A DNA stretch of 64,000 bases from JBBIQH01 sp964475945 (GCA_964475945.1 CAYYYF010000001.1:124001-188000); one strand, 5' to 3'; counted from the stretch's first letter, positions 6,676-16,070 are shown. Translations and numbers: made by a program. Notes: generated by a model from the letters alone, not told the origin.

Positions 6676-8634
6676 TTAAACTTGTGACTTCAGCTCCTCA
6701 TATGCATTCTTAACCTCATCTACAGCAGCCTCATCCTCTAGGGTTGTTACATCACCTATACCTGTATCATTAACTATTGCTTTAAGTAGCCTACGCATTA
6801 TCTTCCCGCTTCTAGTTTTTGGTAACCTGTTCACAAAGTATACCTCGTCTATAACTGCTATTGGACCAAGCTTGCTCCTAACATGCTTAACTATCTCATC
6901 CTTTGATACATGATAACCCTGCTTTAATACAACGAATGCAACTATACTCTCACCCTTAACCTCATCTGACTTGCCTACAACCGCAGCCTCTGCTACTGCT
7001 TCATGTGCAACTATAGCACTCTCCACCTCCATGCTGCCTATCCTATGCCCTGCAACCTTAAGCACATCATCTGCCCTACCTAACAGCCATATATAGCCGT
7101 CATCATCCTGCATAGCATAATCTCCTGTGTAGTACGCATCTTTGAACCTTGTCCAGTATGCTCTGTATCTAGCATCATCTCCCCATATTGTAAGCATCAA
7201 CCCTGGCCATGGCCTCTTTATTATCAAGTAGCCCTTTGTATAGGGCTTAACCTCATTACCATCCTCATCAACAACCGCAATATCTACACCTCGTAATGGT
7301 AGTGTAGCAGAGCCTGGCTTCATAGGTAGCCTCGCTATGCCAATAGGGTTACCTATCATACATGCCCCAGTCTCAGTCTGCCACCATGTATCAACTATTG
7401 GGCATCTCTCACCCCCTATACTCTTGTAGTACCATAACCATACCTGTGGATTTATAGGCTCCCCTACACTACCAAGTAAGCGTAGTGATGATAGATTATG
7501 CCTCTTAGCATAATCACTTGCATAACGCATAAGCATTCTTAGTGCTGTTGGTGTAGTATAGAATATGCTTACCTTATACCTCTCTATTATCTCAAACCAT
7601 CGGTATATGCTTGGGTAATCTAATGCCCCTTCATACATAACTACTGTAGTAGCATTAAGCAATGGTGCATAAACAACATATGAATGCCCAGTAACCCATC
7701 CTATATCTGCTGTGCAGAAGTATATATCATCATCTCTTATACCAAAGACCCATCTAAAGGTAGAGTTTACGTATGTTAGATAACCTCCAGTTGAGTGTAG
7801 TATACCTTTAGGCTTTCCTGTGGTTCCAGATGTGTATAGCATGAACAATGGCTCATTACTCTCAACCATAACGGCATCATGGTTGCTCCTACCCTCCTTT
7901 AATACATCATCCCATAGATGGTAGTTGATGGAATTATTATTAGAATTATAGTCATGCATTCTATTCAGCCTGTTAAATACTATAACATCCTTTACACTCT
8001 TGCACTTTGCTAATGCATTCTTAACATTGCTTATAAGATCTATAACCTTACCCCTCCTATAGAAACCATCTGCCGTTATAACTATACTTGATGCTGAGTC
8101 TTCTATCCTACCAGCAAGTGCATCGGCACTAAACCCTGAGAATACCACTGAGTGTATCACACCTATCCTAGAGCATGCAAGCATTGCTATTACCAACTCT
8201 GGGATCATTGGCATATATATGGTTGCTCTATCACCCTTTCTAAACCCAACATGCTCTGCTAGAGCACTTGCTAGCATCTTAACCTTCTCATATAACTCAT
8301 GATATGTTAGTATTCTTGTATCTCCATCCTCACCCTCCCATATTATAGCCCTCTTACCCCCTTTACCATCCCTTACATGCCTATCAAGTGCATTATAAGA
8401 GGCATTGGTTAACCCATTTATGAACCACCTTGCATATGGAGGGTTCCAATCAAGTACTCTATCCCATCTCTTAAACCAGTGTAGCAATGAAGCCTCTTCA
8501 TCCCAGAACTGCTCAAGAGTAGAGTATACCTTCTCCCTTAGAGCCTTCACCTTTTCTATGTTATTCATATCATAACTGCTTAGAGTTATCTTAAGCTTTG
8601 ATGCATCCTCTATACTTATCCCTTGGCTCATCAT
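6676..8634 (-). CDS. acs: Acetyl-CoA synthetase (AMP-forming)
   Basis: This 652-residue acyl-adenylate-forming enzyme activates acetate (or a similar short acid) with ATP and CoA. Motifs in order are the N-terminal ACS domain (WFKRWDRVLDW, residues about 53-63), the P-loop-like YTSGTTGKPKG (267-277), the hinge/ADP region with GDYAMQDDDGYIWLLGRADD, and the acetylatable lysine Lys611 in LPKTRSGKIMRR. Length is standard for bona fide Acs. Propionate or 3-hydroxypropionate as substrate cannot be excluded, given the hydroxypropionate cycle of ammonia-oxidising archaea. Monocistronic. Confidence 0.93.
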   Translation of the reverse strand: MMSQGISIEDASKLKITLSSYDMNNIEKVKALREKVYSTLEQFWDEEASLLHWFKRWDRVLDWNPPYARWFINGLTNASYNALDRHVRDGKGGKRAIIWEGEDGDTRILTYHELYEKVKMLASALAEHVGFRKGDRATIYMPMIPELVIAMLACSRIGVIHSVVFSGFSADALAGRIEDSASSIVITADGFYRRGKVIDLISNVKNALAKCKSVKDVIVFNRLNRMHDYNSNNNSINYHLWDDVLKEGRSNHDAVMVESNEPLFMLYTSGTTGKPKGILHSTGGYLTYVNSTFRWVFGIRDDDIYFCTADIGWVTGHSYVVYAPLLNATTVVMYEGALDYPSIYRWFEIIERYKVSIFYTTPTALRMLMRYASDYAKRHNLSSLRLLGSVGEPINPQVWLWYYKSIGGERCPIVDTWWQTETGACMIGNPIGIARLPMKPGSATLPLRGVDIAVVDEDGNEVKPYTKGYLIIKRPWPGLMLTIWGDDARYRAYWTRFKDAYYTGDYAMQDDDGYIWLLGRADDVLKVAGHRIGSMEVESAIVAHEAVAEAAVVGKSDEVKGESIVAFVVLKQGYHVSKDEIVKHVRSKLGPIAVIDEVYFVNRLPKTRSGKIMRRLLKAIVNDTGIGDVTTLEDEAAVDEVKNAYEELKSQV

Positions 8635-8739
8635 ACTATGCTTGCATATGGCAAGTAATAAGATTTATGGGTAGGCTCATCCTGTAACCCGTTCATCATC
8701 CATGAATCAGAGACTATTCTTACTCATAGCCTACCATAA

Positions 8740-9099
8740 ATGAATATATCCTTTGATTATTTAGCATTTAACATGTATAAGGATGCGTATGATATTAATG
8801 AGATACTGAATGGCATGGGTAATGATTGGTACTGCACATTCCTACAGAAGGATAGTATGGATGTTGGTATTCTTAGGCTTGCAGCAAGGGAGATGGATCC
8901 TCAGAGTGCTCATGTAAATGATGAGATATACTATATAATAAGGGGTGATGGGTTCTTAAGGATTGAGGATCAAGATATACCTGTAAAGGAGAATATGGTT
9001 ATATTCGTTCCAGCAAAGAAGAGGCACAAGTTTCATAGCAATACCAAGGAATTGGTTGCTCTATATGTATTTGCTGGCAAGGATGAGGATGTTGAGTAG
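8740..9099 (+). CDS. Cupin-domain protein
   Basis: This 119-residue single-domain cupin has the first motif around HVNDEIYYIIRGDGFLRIEDQ and the second around FVPAKKRHKFHSN, so a small-molecule or metal site in a beta-barrel is likely. No fused domain or membrane segment is present. The gene is divergent from acs with about 100 nt between starts, and followed by a decayed universal-stress-protein gene. The substrate is unknown. Confidence 0.82.
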   Translation: MNISFDYLAFNMYKDAYDINEILNGMGNDWYCTFLQKDSMDVGILRLAAREMDPQSAHVNDEIYYIIRGDGFLRIEDQDIPVKENMVIFVPAKKRHKFHSNTKELVALYVFAGKDEDVE

Positions 9100-9106
9100 A
9101 GATACT

Positions 9107-9526
9107 CTAATGCTTAACCAATAAGACTGAGCAGTTACATTTCTTTATGACCTTCTCAGATACGCTTCCTAATAGTATAGACTTTAGCCTATCTCTACTC
9201 CCAATAACTACCATATCTGCATGTATATCATTAACTAACTTACATATCTCATTAGCAGGATCACCATAAAGTATCTGACTCTACAAGTATGTTAGGGATG
9301 CTAGAGAAGTACTCCTGTATAAGGGATTTATGATACTCAGATATACTCTTCTCAAGCATAGCAATACTTGATGGGCTAAACTCTACCCCTGCTATACTTG
9401 CTACATCTATTACAGTTACAAGCATAACATATGCATCTATATGCTCTGTAACTCCTCTGCCTTCCTTACTATTTTGGTGTTGGTGGAGAGATCTACTGCA
9501 ATAACTATAACCTTATTATAAGCCAA
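9107..9526 (-). pseudogene. Universal stress protein (UspA family), double frameshift
   Basis: Three fragments on the minus strand spell one UspA-like protein. From a TTG at 9526 the first frame gives AYNKVIVIAVDLSTNTKIVR. A shifted frame gives HIDAYVMLVTVIDVASIAG and then the middle part to about LVESD. The original frame resumes with ILYGDPANEICKLVNDIHAD and the nucleotide-binding motif VVIGSRDRLKSILLGSVSEKV, ending CSVLLVKH. Start and end are in the same frame, so the two indels compensate. The middle of the original frame holds many stops. Real decay or two sequencing errors are both possible. Confidence 0.8.
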
Positions 9527-9634
9527 TCACTTATCCATGGACTTTACTTTTAATTAATATATTTTATTATAAAAGGTAGTTAGGATACATAAGCAAAGAG
9601 ATAGGTTAATTTAACTATCCTTTGTAGCATTTGT

Positions 9635-10579
9635 ATGCAGAGTAATGGGTTAAGGGTACTCGTATGCGATACAATAGACTCTAATGGACTAGAGATAATG
9701 AGGAGAAATGGTCTTGATGTGGACTACAAGCCAAATATAAGGCATGAGGAGCTGCTTGGTGTAGTTAAAGATTATAATATACTCATAGTTAGGAGTAGGA
9801 CAAAGGTTAGGAAAGATGTTATAGATGCATCAAATGGAAGTTTAAGGCTTATTGCTAGAGTAGGTGTAGGCTTGGATAACATAGATGTAGAGTATGCAAA
9901 GAGTAAAGGCGTCAAGGTTATCAATGCTGAAGAGGCTGCAATAACATCAGTTGCAGAGCTTGTTATAGGGCTTATGATTTCACTTGCCAGAGGGATTGCA
10001 AGAGCAGATCATGCAATGAAGCAGGGCAGGTGGATAAAGAATGAGTTACTGGGTATTGAACTTAAAGGCAAATATATAGGGGTAGTAGGCATGGGTAAGA
10101 TAGGTACTAGGGTTGCTAGACTTGCTAGAGCACTAGGCATGAACATAATAGCATATGATATAGCAAAGATAGATCCCATGCTTGTTAGAGAACTTGGTAT
10201 AGTGGTTACTGATCTGGATACATTAATGAGGAGTGCTGACTTTATTACCCTGCATGTACCATTGAATGATTCTACAAAGCATATGATAGATGAGCAAAGA
10301 CTAGCACTAATGAAGAGAACAGCATATATAATAAATACATCAAGAGGTGCAGTTATAGATGAGAATGCGTTACTGAATGCCCTTAAGAACAAGATGATCG
10401 CTGGTGCAGCACTGGATGTATTTGATGTAGAACCTCCAACAAACCAAGAACTGATAACTCTAGATAACATAATATGCACCCCCCATATAGGTGCTCAGAC
10501 CAGAGAGGCACAGGAGTTGGCAGCAAATGTTATAGCAGAGAAGGTTATACACTTTGTAAAGAGTATAGCTGATGAATAA
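9635..10579 (+). CDS. serA: D-3-phosphoglycerate dehydrogenase-like 2-hydroxyacid dehydrogenase
   Basis: NAD-dependent D-2-hydroxyacid dehydrogenase of 314 residues, most like the catalytic part of PGDH (first step of serine synthesis). It shows the N-terminal substrate domain with LIVRSRTKVRKDVID, a Rossmann motif GVVGMGKIGTRVARLARALG near residues 149-168, the arginine motif NTSRGAVIDENAL and the catalytic histidine in CTPHIGAQT. It lacks the C-terminal ACT regulatory domain of long PGDHs, like other short archaeal forms, so feedback by serine through ACT is not expected. Other hydroxyacid substrates are possible. Confidence 0.85.
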   Translation: MQSNGLRVLVCDTIDSNGLEIMRRNGLDVDYKPNIRHEELLGVVKDYNILIVRSRTKVRKDVIDASNGSLRLIARVGVGLDNIDVEYAKSKGVKVINAEEAAITSVAELVIGLMISLARGIARADHAMKQGRWIKNELLGIELKGKYIGVVGMGKIGTRVARLARALGMNIIAYDIAKIDPMLVRELGIVVTDLDTLMRSADFITLHVPLNDSTKHMIDEQRLALMKRTAYIINTSRGAVIDENALLNALKNKMIAGAALDVFDVEPPTNQELITLDNIICTPHIGAQTREAQELAANVIAEKVIHFVKSIADE

Positions 10580-10620
10580 CATCCATAATTAGTTATATAT
10601 AGGGAGAGGAGAGTTACAAG

Positions 10621-10630
10621 TTTTTATATA
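10621..10630 (+). promoter_or_regulatory. TATA-like box before the cyclase gene
   Basis: TTTTTATATA, about 40 nt before the ATG at 10668. Transcription would begin near 10652, downstream of the alternative TTG at 10635, which argues for the ATG as the start. Inference from position. Confidence 0.5.
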
Positions 10631-10667
10631 ATAATTGTTAAATAGCAAGAGCAATGAATTATTTATT

Positions 10668-11477
10668 ATGAGTAAAGCTTACGAGGATGATGCGCCAACA
10701 GGTAAGGATGATCTTAACAATACATTAACTGGTATAATATTAGAGGAGCTATCATCCTCTAGAGTAGTTGATACACAGACATACATAGCAGAGGTGCAGG
10801 CAAGGATATGGAAGGCATTGAAGAGAGGTATGCACTTTAAGGTTCTTACCCACTCCTCTGATGAGTTCCTTAAGAGGCATGCTAACTCTAAGGTAAGGCT
10901 AGTTGTGCTATATGCAGATATAGTAGGCTCAACGAGGCTCAGCAGATTATTACCGGTTGAGAGGTTAGCCATTATAATACAAGCATTTACTCAGGAGATC
11001 TCTCTACTTACACTCAACTTCAATGGTCTTGTATTGAAGTATGTTGGTGATGCAGTAATCTCCTACTTCCCTGCTATGAATAATCTACTTCTAGCATGTG
11101 ATAATGCTGTTAACTCTGCTATAGCAATGTTCAGGGTTCTGGAGCAGGGTATAAATCCTATACTTGATGAGTATGGTTATCCTACACTTGCTATGAAGGT
11201 TAGTATGGATGTTGGTGAGCACTCAGTCATCCAGTATGGGGATAAGGATGATATACATAGGGATATAGTAGGGTATGCAGTGAGCATGGCAGCAAAGATA
11301 CATGCTTTGGCAGAGAGTAACTCAATAGTTATAAGCCATTCAGTATACAACTGCCTACATCCAGTGCTAAAGGCTAGGTTCAAGATGCTAAATCTGGATC
11401 CCAATGTATGGAACTACATGGATGAGGATAGCAACGAACTCTATAAGGTGTATATGTATAAGGTTAATGGATCATGA
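10668..11477 (+). CDS. Class III adenylate/guanylate cyclase-domain protein
   Basis: This 269-residue soluble protein has a class III nucleotide cyclase catalytic domain from about residue 68. The first metal-binding motif is VVLYADIVGSTRLSRLLP and the second GLVLKYVGDAVISYFPA; a later segment HRDIVGYAVSMAAKIHALA fits the adenine/ribose region. The N-terminal ~65 residues (MSKAYEDDAPTG onwards) have no domain I recognise. It may make cAMP or cGMP, but some archaeal family members are degenerate. It is convergent with hjc, overlapping by 6 nt. Confidence 0.82.
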   Translation: MSKAYEDDAPTGKDDLNNTLTGIILEELSSSRVVDTQTYIAEVQARIWKALKRGMHFKVLTHSSDEFLKRHANSKVRLVVLYADIVGSTRLSRLLPVERLAIIIQAFTQEISLLTLNFNGLVLKYVGDAVISYFPAMNNLLLACDNAVNSAIAMFRVLEQGINPILDEYGYPTLAMKVSMDVGEHSVIQYGDKDDIHRDIVGYAVSMAAKIHALAESNSIVISHSVYNCLHPVLKARFKMLNLDPNVWNYMDEDSNELYKVYMYKVNGS

Positions 11478-11987
11478 TATGGATTGGAATGGCATGGTAA
11501 AGTCCTTCAAGGTTAGCCTCAACTGAAGATCATCGTTAACAGATATAGAGCCATCGTATCTGCATACTAGAGCATCCTTGCCACCATTACTAACTATACT
11601 GCCTATATCATCGCATAGGCATACCTTGTAATACTCCCTTATGCTCCTATGCTCATACGTATATGCCCTCTTCCATCTCTTGCTCATGAACTTCAATGCT
11701 AGTATGGCATACCTCTCCTTGTATAATGCAAATGTATCCAATATCCTAAAGCACCTTGCTATCTGATCTAAAGGTATCCTTAGCATGTTAGTGCTTGTGC
11801 TCTTGGCCTCAATCGCTAATATTATACCTAAGGAGTTGTTCACTGCTATTATATCTGGCAGAGATACTGAAGGGGAGCCTAGCCTTACTGCCTCCCATCC
11901 ATCACATGCACTTATCCTCTGCACCAACTCCCTCTCAAAGTTGTAGCCCCTCTGCCTCCTCGTCTTGTTAGTCTTTACAGCATCCAT
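11472..11987 (-). CDS. hjc: Holliday junction resolvase Hjc
   Basis: Archaeal Hjc resolves four-way DNA junctions during recombination. The PD-(D/E)xK active site is visible: Glu18 in RGYNFERELV, Asp45 in SLPDIIAV, and Glu60/Lys62 in AIEAKS. The first ~125 residues are the nuclease; the protein is 171 residues, about 30 longer than usual, with a C-terminal tail of unknown role (VCLCDDIGSIVSNGG and beyond). It ends 6 nt inside the 3' end of the convergent cyclase gene. Confidence 0.9.
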   Translation of the reverse strand: MDAVKTNKTRRQRGYNFERELVQRISACDGWEAVRLGSPSVSLPDIIAVNNSLGIILAIEAKSTSTNMLRIPLDQIARCFRILDTFALYKERYAILALKFMSKRWKRAYTYEHRSIREYYKVCLCDDIGSIVSNGGKDALVCRYDGSISVNDDLQLRLTLKDFTMPFQSIS

Positions 11988-12052
11988 ATACTTCCTCTCA
12001 GTGATTTAAATAAATATAAAATATATATCTATGTAATGCTCATCCTATACTA

Positions 12053-12385
12053 TCACCTCAATACTCTGAATATGTAGTAGGGCTTACCATCCCTAACCCC
12101 GCACTCCACCATCTCCACCCTTGAGCCCTCCTCTGCATAACCCTCTATGGATGCGAATAACTCTATCCCATTATCCAACTCTACCATCGCAAAGGTCTCT
12201 CCTGATGATACATGGGATCTGCTCAATGCTACAACCTTTCCTACGGGCCTGCTATTAACCCACTCTAGATCTTTGCTTAAGCATCTACTGCATACAATAT
12301 TTGGTGGCCATACAATACTTGAGCATGAGTTGCACCTTACAAGCATAAAACTGCCATCCGCAAGGTGATCGATGAACCTCTCCAT
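12053..12385 (-). CDS. DUF35 zinc-ribbon/OB-fold protein
   Basis: This 110-residue protein has a rubredoxin-like zinc ribbon at residues 18-37 (CNSCSS then CSRC) followed by an OB fold (GKVVALSRSHVSSGETFAMVEL). This is the DUF35 architecture. Family knowledge: in archaea these proteins partner with thiolase/HMG-CoA synthase and may channel acyl-CoA intermediates. No thiolase or HMG-CoA synthase gene lies next to it here, so it is an orphan copy. It is divergent from the glycosylase gene, with 35 nt between starts. Confidence 0.83.
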   Translation of the reverse strand: MERFIDHLADGSFMLVRCNSCSSIVWPPNIVCSRCLSKDLEWVNSRPVGKVVALSRSHVSSGETFAMVELDNGIELFASIEGYAEEGSRVEMVECGVRDGKPYYIFRVLR

Positions 12386-12420
12386 AACCTAATAATATCA
12401 AATCTTATACTAAAACCTAG

Positions 12421-13020
12421 ATGCAGTTGGCATATGAGCCATTACCAAGAGCATTCTATGCTAGAGATACAGTAAGGGTAGCAAGGGACCTCTTGGGCAA
12501 GTTACTGGTTAGGGTTATGGATGGCAAGGTCTTGAGCGGTATGATAGTTGAGACAGAGGCTTATACAGCGGATGACCCAGCAAGCCATGCATACAAGGGT
12601 ATGAGCAAGAGGAATAGGGTTATGTTCGGTGATGTAGGCTATGCGTATATCTACTTCATCTACGGCAACCACTACTGCCTTAATGTGGTAGCAAAGGATC
12701 CCAGCGTGAGTGCTGGTGCAGTTCTCATAAGGGCTTTAGAGCCTGTGGATGGTATAGAGGTTATGGTAAGGGTAAGGGGTGGTAAGCATACTGGTGCAGA
12801 TAAGGTAACCACTGGACCAGGGAGGTTAACAAGAGCACTATCTATAACCAAGGAGTATAATGGTATGGATCTTACTACTAAAGGCCCCTTATACATAGCA
12901 TATTATAATAGCATAGAGGATGAGCATGTATTGGCAACTAGTAGGATAGGTATAAGCAAGGCAAGGGATAGGTTATGGCGCTTCATAGTAAAAGGGAATA
13001 GGTATATCAGCAAAGAATAG
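12421..13020 (+). CDS. 3-methyladenine (alkyladenine) DNA glycosylase, AAG/MPG family
   Basis: Base-excision repair enzyme of 199 residues that removes alkylated and deaminated purines. It begins with the conserved LPRAFYARDTVRVARDLLGK. The catalytic Glu is in IVETEAYTADDPASHAYKG, followed by RNRVMFGDVGYAYIYFIYG (substrate pocket tyrosines) and TTGPGRLTRALSITKEYNG. It is full-length for the bacterial/archaeal MPG type. The start ATG lies only ~35 nt from the divergent DUF35 start, so short leaders are expected. Confidence 0.92.
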   Translation: MQLAYEPLPRAFYARDTVRVARDLLGKLLVRVMDGKVLSGMIVETEAYTADDPASHAYKGMSKRNRVMFGDVGYAYIYFIYGNHYCLNVVAKDPSVSAGAVLIRALEPVDGIEVMVRVRGGKHTGADKVTTGPGRLTRALSITKEYNGMDLTTKGPLYIAYYNSIEDEHVLATSRIGISKARDRLWRFIVKGNRYISKE

Positions 13021-13057
13021 ATTTAAATATCCAGAGTATAAATCATCTTGAAGAAAG

Positions 13058-13909
13058 TTGGTTACAGATAACAAAGGTATAATATCTTTCATAAGGCTCT
13101 ACACGGAGGATTTAGGGATATTCAGGATAAAGCCTCTAGAGGGGCAAGTGCCAGACTTTAGGGCAGGGCAGTTCGTTACCTTAGGGCTTCCAGTTAAGAA
13201 TGAGGGAGGTAAGATAGTAAGAAGGGCATACTCAATAGCATCTCCACCAGAGCAGAAGAAGTACTTTGAACTGTATATAAGATGGGTAAGGAAGCCTGTG
13301 CCTGGTAGATTCACCACAGAGTTCTTTGGGAGAAAGGAAGGAGAGGAGATACTCTGGCTTAAACCTACAGGACCTTTTGGCTTGATCGATCAATGGCCTG
13401 ATGGGAGCAAGGAGGAGAGGAGGATAGTCATGATAGGAGGAGGAACTGGGCTTGCGCCTTTCATAAGCATGACCCTGCATCTTAAGCATAGGAGGGATGG
13501 GAGAGAGATAGTAGTGCTACATGGTGCAAGTTACGTTACAGAGCTGGGATATAGGGAGTTATTGACCCAACTTGAGGAGGAGAGCATAGATGGCAAGGAT
13601 AGTAGGTGGAGGTTCAAGTATAGGGCAAGTATAAGCAGACCAGATGAGTTCTTGAATAGGAGCTGGGGAGGCCATAAAGGAAGGGTTGAGACCTTCTTAA
13701 AGCCTGATCCACAGACAGGTAGATCGCCACTAGAGGAGCTTGTTGGGGAGAGGATAACACCTGAGAATACGATGTTCTACGTATGCGGTTGGCAGGGTAC
13801 AGTTGATGGCGCACTACAGTATCTAAAGCCTTTAGGGTTCATAGAGGAGAAGGAGAGGAGTAAGAGGGCAGATAAGAAATTTGATGTAAGGTATGAGTCT
13901 TATGGCTGA
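13058..13909 (+). CDS. Ferredoxin/flavodoxin–NADP reductase-like flavoprotein
   Basis: This 283-residue FNR-superfamily oxidoreductase has an FAD domain with FRAGQFVTLGLPV and the FAD-binding RRAYSIASPP, then an NAD(P) domain with VMIGGGTGLAPFISM and the closing FYVCGWQGTVDGALQYLKPL. The electron partner is probably a ferredoxin or flavodoxin; this is inference. The first codon is a TTG at 13058, about 30 nt after the AT-rich ATTTAAATAT at 13021-13030, which may be its TATA box. No catalytic subunit is adjacent. Confidence 0.87.
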   Translation: MVTDNKGIISFIRLYTEDLGIFRIKPLEGQVPDFRAGQFVTLGLPVKNEGGKIVRRAYSIASPPEQKKYFELYIRWVRKPVPGRFTTEFFGRKEGEEILWLKPTGPFGLIDQWPDGSKEERRIVMIGGGTGLAPFISMTLHLKHRRDGREIVVLHGASYVTELGYRELLTQLEEESIDGKDSRWRFKYRASISRPDEFLNRSWGGHKGRVETFLKPDPQTGRSPLEELVGERITPENTMFYVCGWQGTVDGALQYLKPLGFIEEKERSKRADKKFDVRYESYG

Positions 13910-14001
13910 TCTTATAAAATATTAAGATGGATATTAGCAGAACTGAGAATAACCGTAAAATTTTTAATTCAATTCTACCCTATAATATCTAGGGTGAGCA
14001 T

Positions 14002-14241
14002 ATGGCAGCACCCATGGTAAATCTAGATAGCAAGCGTATATTGAATAAATCAGTTATAACAAGCGATGGATATATGCATGGAGAGATAGTAGGGCAGACT
14101 GATAAGGAGATCATACTGATAGAGGGTGTATTCAGACCACGCAAATACGCAATACCAAAGTCTGCAGTAACCAACTTCGATGGCAGTTTCGTATACCTCT
14201 CCATACCTGATAGGGATTTAGAGAAGTATAGGGTAAGGTAA
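14002..14241 (+). CDS. Small PRC-barrel-like protein
   Basis: This 79-residue protein is predicted to be mostly beta strand: KSVITSDGYMHGEIVGQTDKEIILIEG then PRKYAIPKSAVTNFDG. This layout resembles PRC-barrel or DUF2171 domains, which bind RNA or other proteins. The identification is by pattern and is not firm. It is followed by a T-rich tract (14273-14307), likely a terminator shared with the convergent gene. Confidence 0.65.
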   Translation: MAAPMVNLDSKRILNKSVITSDGYMHGEIVGQTDKEIILIEGVFRPRKYAIPKSAVTNFDGSFVYLSIPDRDLEKYRVR

Positions 14242-14296
14242 TTGCAGAGCGCAAAGGTGTAAATCAACTGTAGATTTTTATTTTATTGTTTATCGT

Positions 14297-15049
14297 TTAT
14301 TGTTTATCCAAATAACTGCTATTATATCTATCCTCTATAGCTTTAGTTAGTTCCTTGATTAATGCTCGCATATACTGCTCCAATCTATGCTTAGCATGAA
14401 ACCCTACAATCTCGATCAGATCCTCCTTCATCCTAATATCTGCAACTAGCATCAGATATGTATTCTCATCCATCTCTGTATAGGTCTCGGTTATCCTACT
14501 ACCCTCTAAGTAGCCTGAGAGTATCTCTACCTCATGCACTGCTGGAGGATAGAGTATATGCCTACTTATCTGCCTGCATGTTACATCTAGAATAATGATC
14601 TCATCCTCAGTAACTACAATGTTATCGCTGGTGCTTCTAACGTTAACACCCTTATAGTAAGATGGTAGGAGTCTCTTCAAATTACCATAGTCTGTTATAG
14701 TATCGAATACATGCTTCCTTGGTGCTCTTATCAATGATGATAAGGCTAGCCTAAATCTATGCCCCTCTCTATAGCCTAGTTCAAATACTCTATCTATAGT
14801 CATTACATACAATCTACCAAAGGATACCTTCTCATCACCAAGTATCAACTGTATAACCTCATCAACATACTCATCATCTATAGCAAACTCTACCCTTGTA
14901 GATATGAAGGATTTATGCCCCTCATCGCTATTAAGCCTAACCAACTCTGATGATGTTACATGCAGATCATTTACAGCCTTGAGTAGTGATAAACGCTCTA
15001 TTACATAATGCAAGGAATCTCTACTTACTAGAATCTCTATCTTCTTCAT
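14297..15049 (-). CDS. PII-like N-terminal domain fused to SRPBCC (START-like) domain
   Basis: The first ~97 residues look like a PII/GlnK-type ferredoxin fold: KKIEILVSRDSLHYVIERL at the start and VSFGRLYVMTIDRVFELGYR in place of the PII G-K-I-F-V...V...R strand-turn. From about residue 105 the protein is a START/polyketide-cyclase-like lipid-binding domain (RAPRKHVFDTITDYGNLKRL, SYYKGVNVRS, then GSRITETYTEMD and a long C-terminal helix). Nothing marks an active site. I know of no named family with this order, so function is open; lipid or isoprenoid binding under nitrogen/energy control is speculation. Confidence 0.6.
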   Translation of the reverse strand: MKKIEILVSRDSLHYVIERLSLLKAVNDLHVTSSELVRLNSDEGHKSFISTRVEFAIDDEYVDEVIQLILGDEKVSFGRLYVMTIDRVFELGYREGHRFRLALSSLIRAPRKHVFDTITDYGNLKRLLPSYYKGVNVRSTSDNIVVTEDEIIILDVTCRQISRHILYPPAVHEVEILSGYLEGSRITETYTEMDENTYLMLVADIRMKEDLIEIVGFHAKHRLEQYMRALIKELTKAIEDRYNSSYLDKQ

Positions 15050-15086
15050 ACACTACCATAATAGTAATGGATAAAAATGTATTTGC

Positions 15087-16070
15087 TTATAGAGCATTCC
15101 TTATACCAATGCTATACAATGATGAGTAGATGCTAAGACCGCACTCTTCGCATATAGGTTTTATTGCATTAACATCATAACTGCCTATACAACATGGCCT
15201 CTTAACTCTACCCATATGATCTAATGCTAGCACAGCCCATGAAGGACACCCTATTGGTACCTTACCCTTGCCTCCCCAACTCTTCCTTAAGAGGTTCAAT
15301 TGTCTAGGCCTGTTTACTATGAAGTTAGTATACTCTTTACTTAACTCAAGTAACTTATCAATTACCTTATCACGCTCGTAACCAAATCTAAGCATAAGAG
15401 GATCGCCTTCTATAAACGGTGTATGAAACTGCACAGCTACCTTGTTAACTATACCATACCATTCTTTAATATAATCCTCTATAAATCTATAGTTTATTGA
15501 ATTTATTGTTAATGATAACCATATATCCTTCCATGCTTTATAGCCCTTAGTATTATAACGCTTTATATAACTAAGTATATTACCCCTTATTGTATCATAT
15601 GAACCCTTGCCCCTTATCTGATCATGCGCCTCCTTTGTACCATCAACTGATACAAAGTAAAAGTAAAGACCATCTATCCTCTGTAACGGTATAGTGCCAT
15701 TGGTTATAACAGATACATGCTTTGGCATCTCTTCACAGAATAACCTTACTACATCATGGCGTAGAAGAGGCTCTCCTCCAGCTATACCGACATGCAGCAC
15801 CTTTCCTTTGAAGAACCTCCTTATTATACTTCTCCACTCTTCTATGCTTAAACCATCATCTTCTCCTTCCCTACTAAGCCACCAATAACAGTGCTTACAA
15901 TGAAGATTGCATACATTACATACATCTACTGAACCAAATAACGGTTGCTTCTCATTAAGAAGCTTGATACCAATATACCTCCTTGCAAGTGATAGATAGA
16001 GAGGTGTATCAAGAATAGCATCTACTATGTTACGCCCATGTATCTCCATACAGTATATACACTTATCCAC
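15087..16070 (-). CDS. Radical SAM protein with C-terminal cysteine cluster
   Basis: This 327-residue protein has the radical SAM motif CNLHCKHC around residues 55-62, the SAM-binding GIAGGEPLLRHD, and YFVSVDGTKEAHDQIRGKG typical of the SPASM/Twitch branch. C-terminal cysteines (CPSWAVLALD, PCCIG, ICEECG) probably bind an auxiliary Fe-S cluster; an N-terminal CIYC pair adds two more. Possible roles include peptide or lipid modification; the neighbours do not decide it. It has its own transcription unit. Confidence 0.82.
   Translation of the reverse strand: MDKCIYCMEIHGRNIVDAILDTPLYLSLARRYIGIKLLNEKQPLFGSVDVCNVCNLHCKHCYWWLSREGEDDGLSIEEWRSIIRRFFKGKVLHVGIAGGEPLLRHDVVRLFCEEMPKHVSVITNGTIPLQRIDGLYFYFVSVDGTKEAHDQIRGKGSYDTIRGNILSYIKRYNTKGYKAWKDIWLSLTINSINYRFIEDYIKEWYGIVNKVAVQFHTPFIEGDPLMLRFGYERDKVIDKLLELSKEYTNFIVNRPRQLNLLRKSWGGKGKVPIGCPSWAVLALDHMGRVKRPCCIGSYDVNAIKPICEECGLSIYSSLYSIGIRNAL

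Noticed and set aside
10635..10667. TTG 10635 as start of the cyclase gene
   Set aside because: It lies only ~5 nt after the TATA-like box, upstream of any likely transcription start; ATG 10668 fits.
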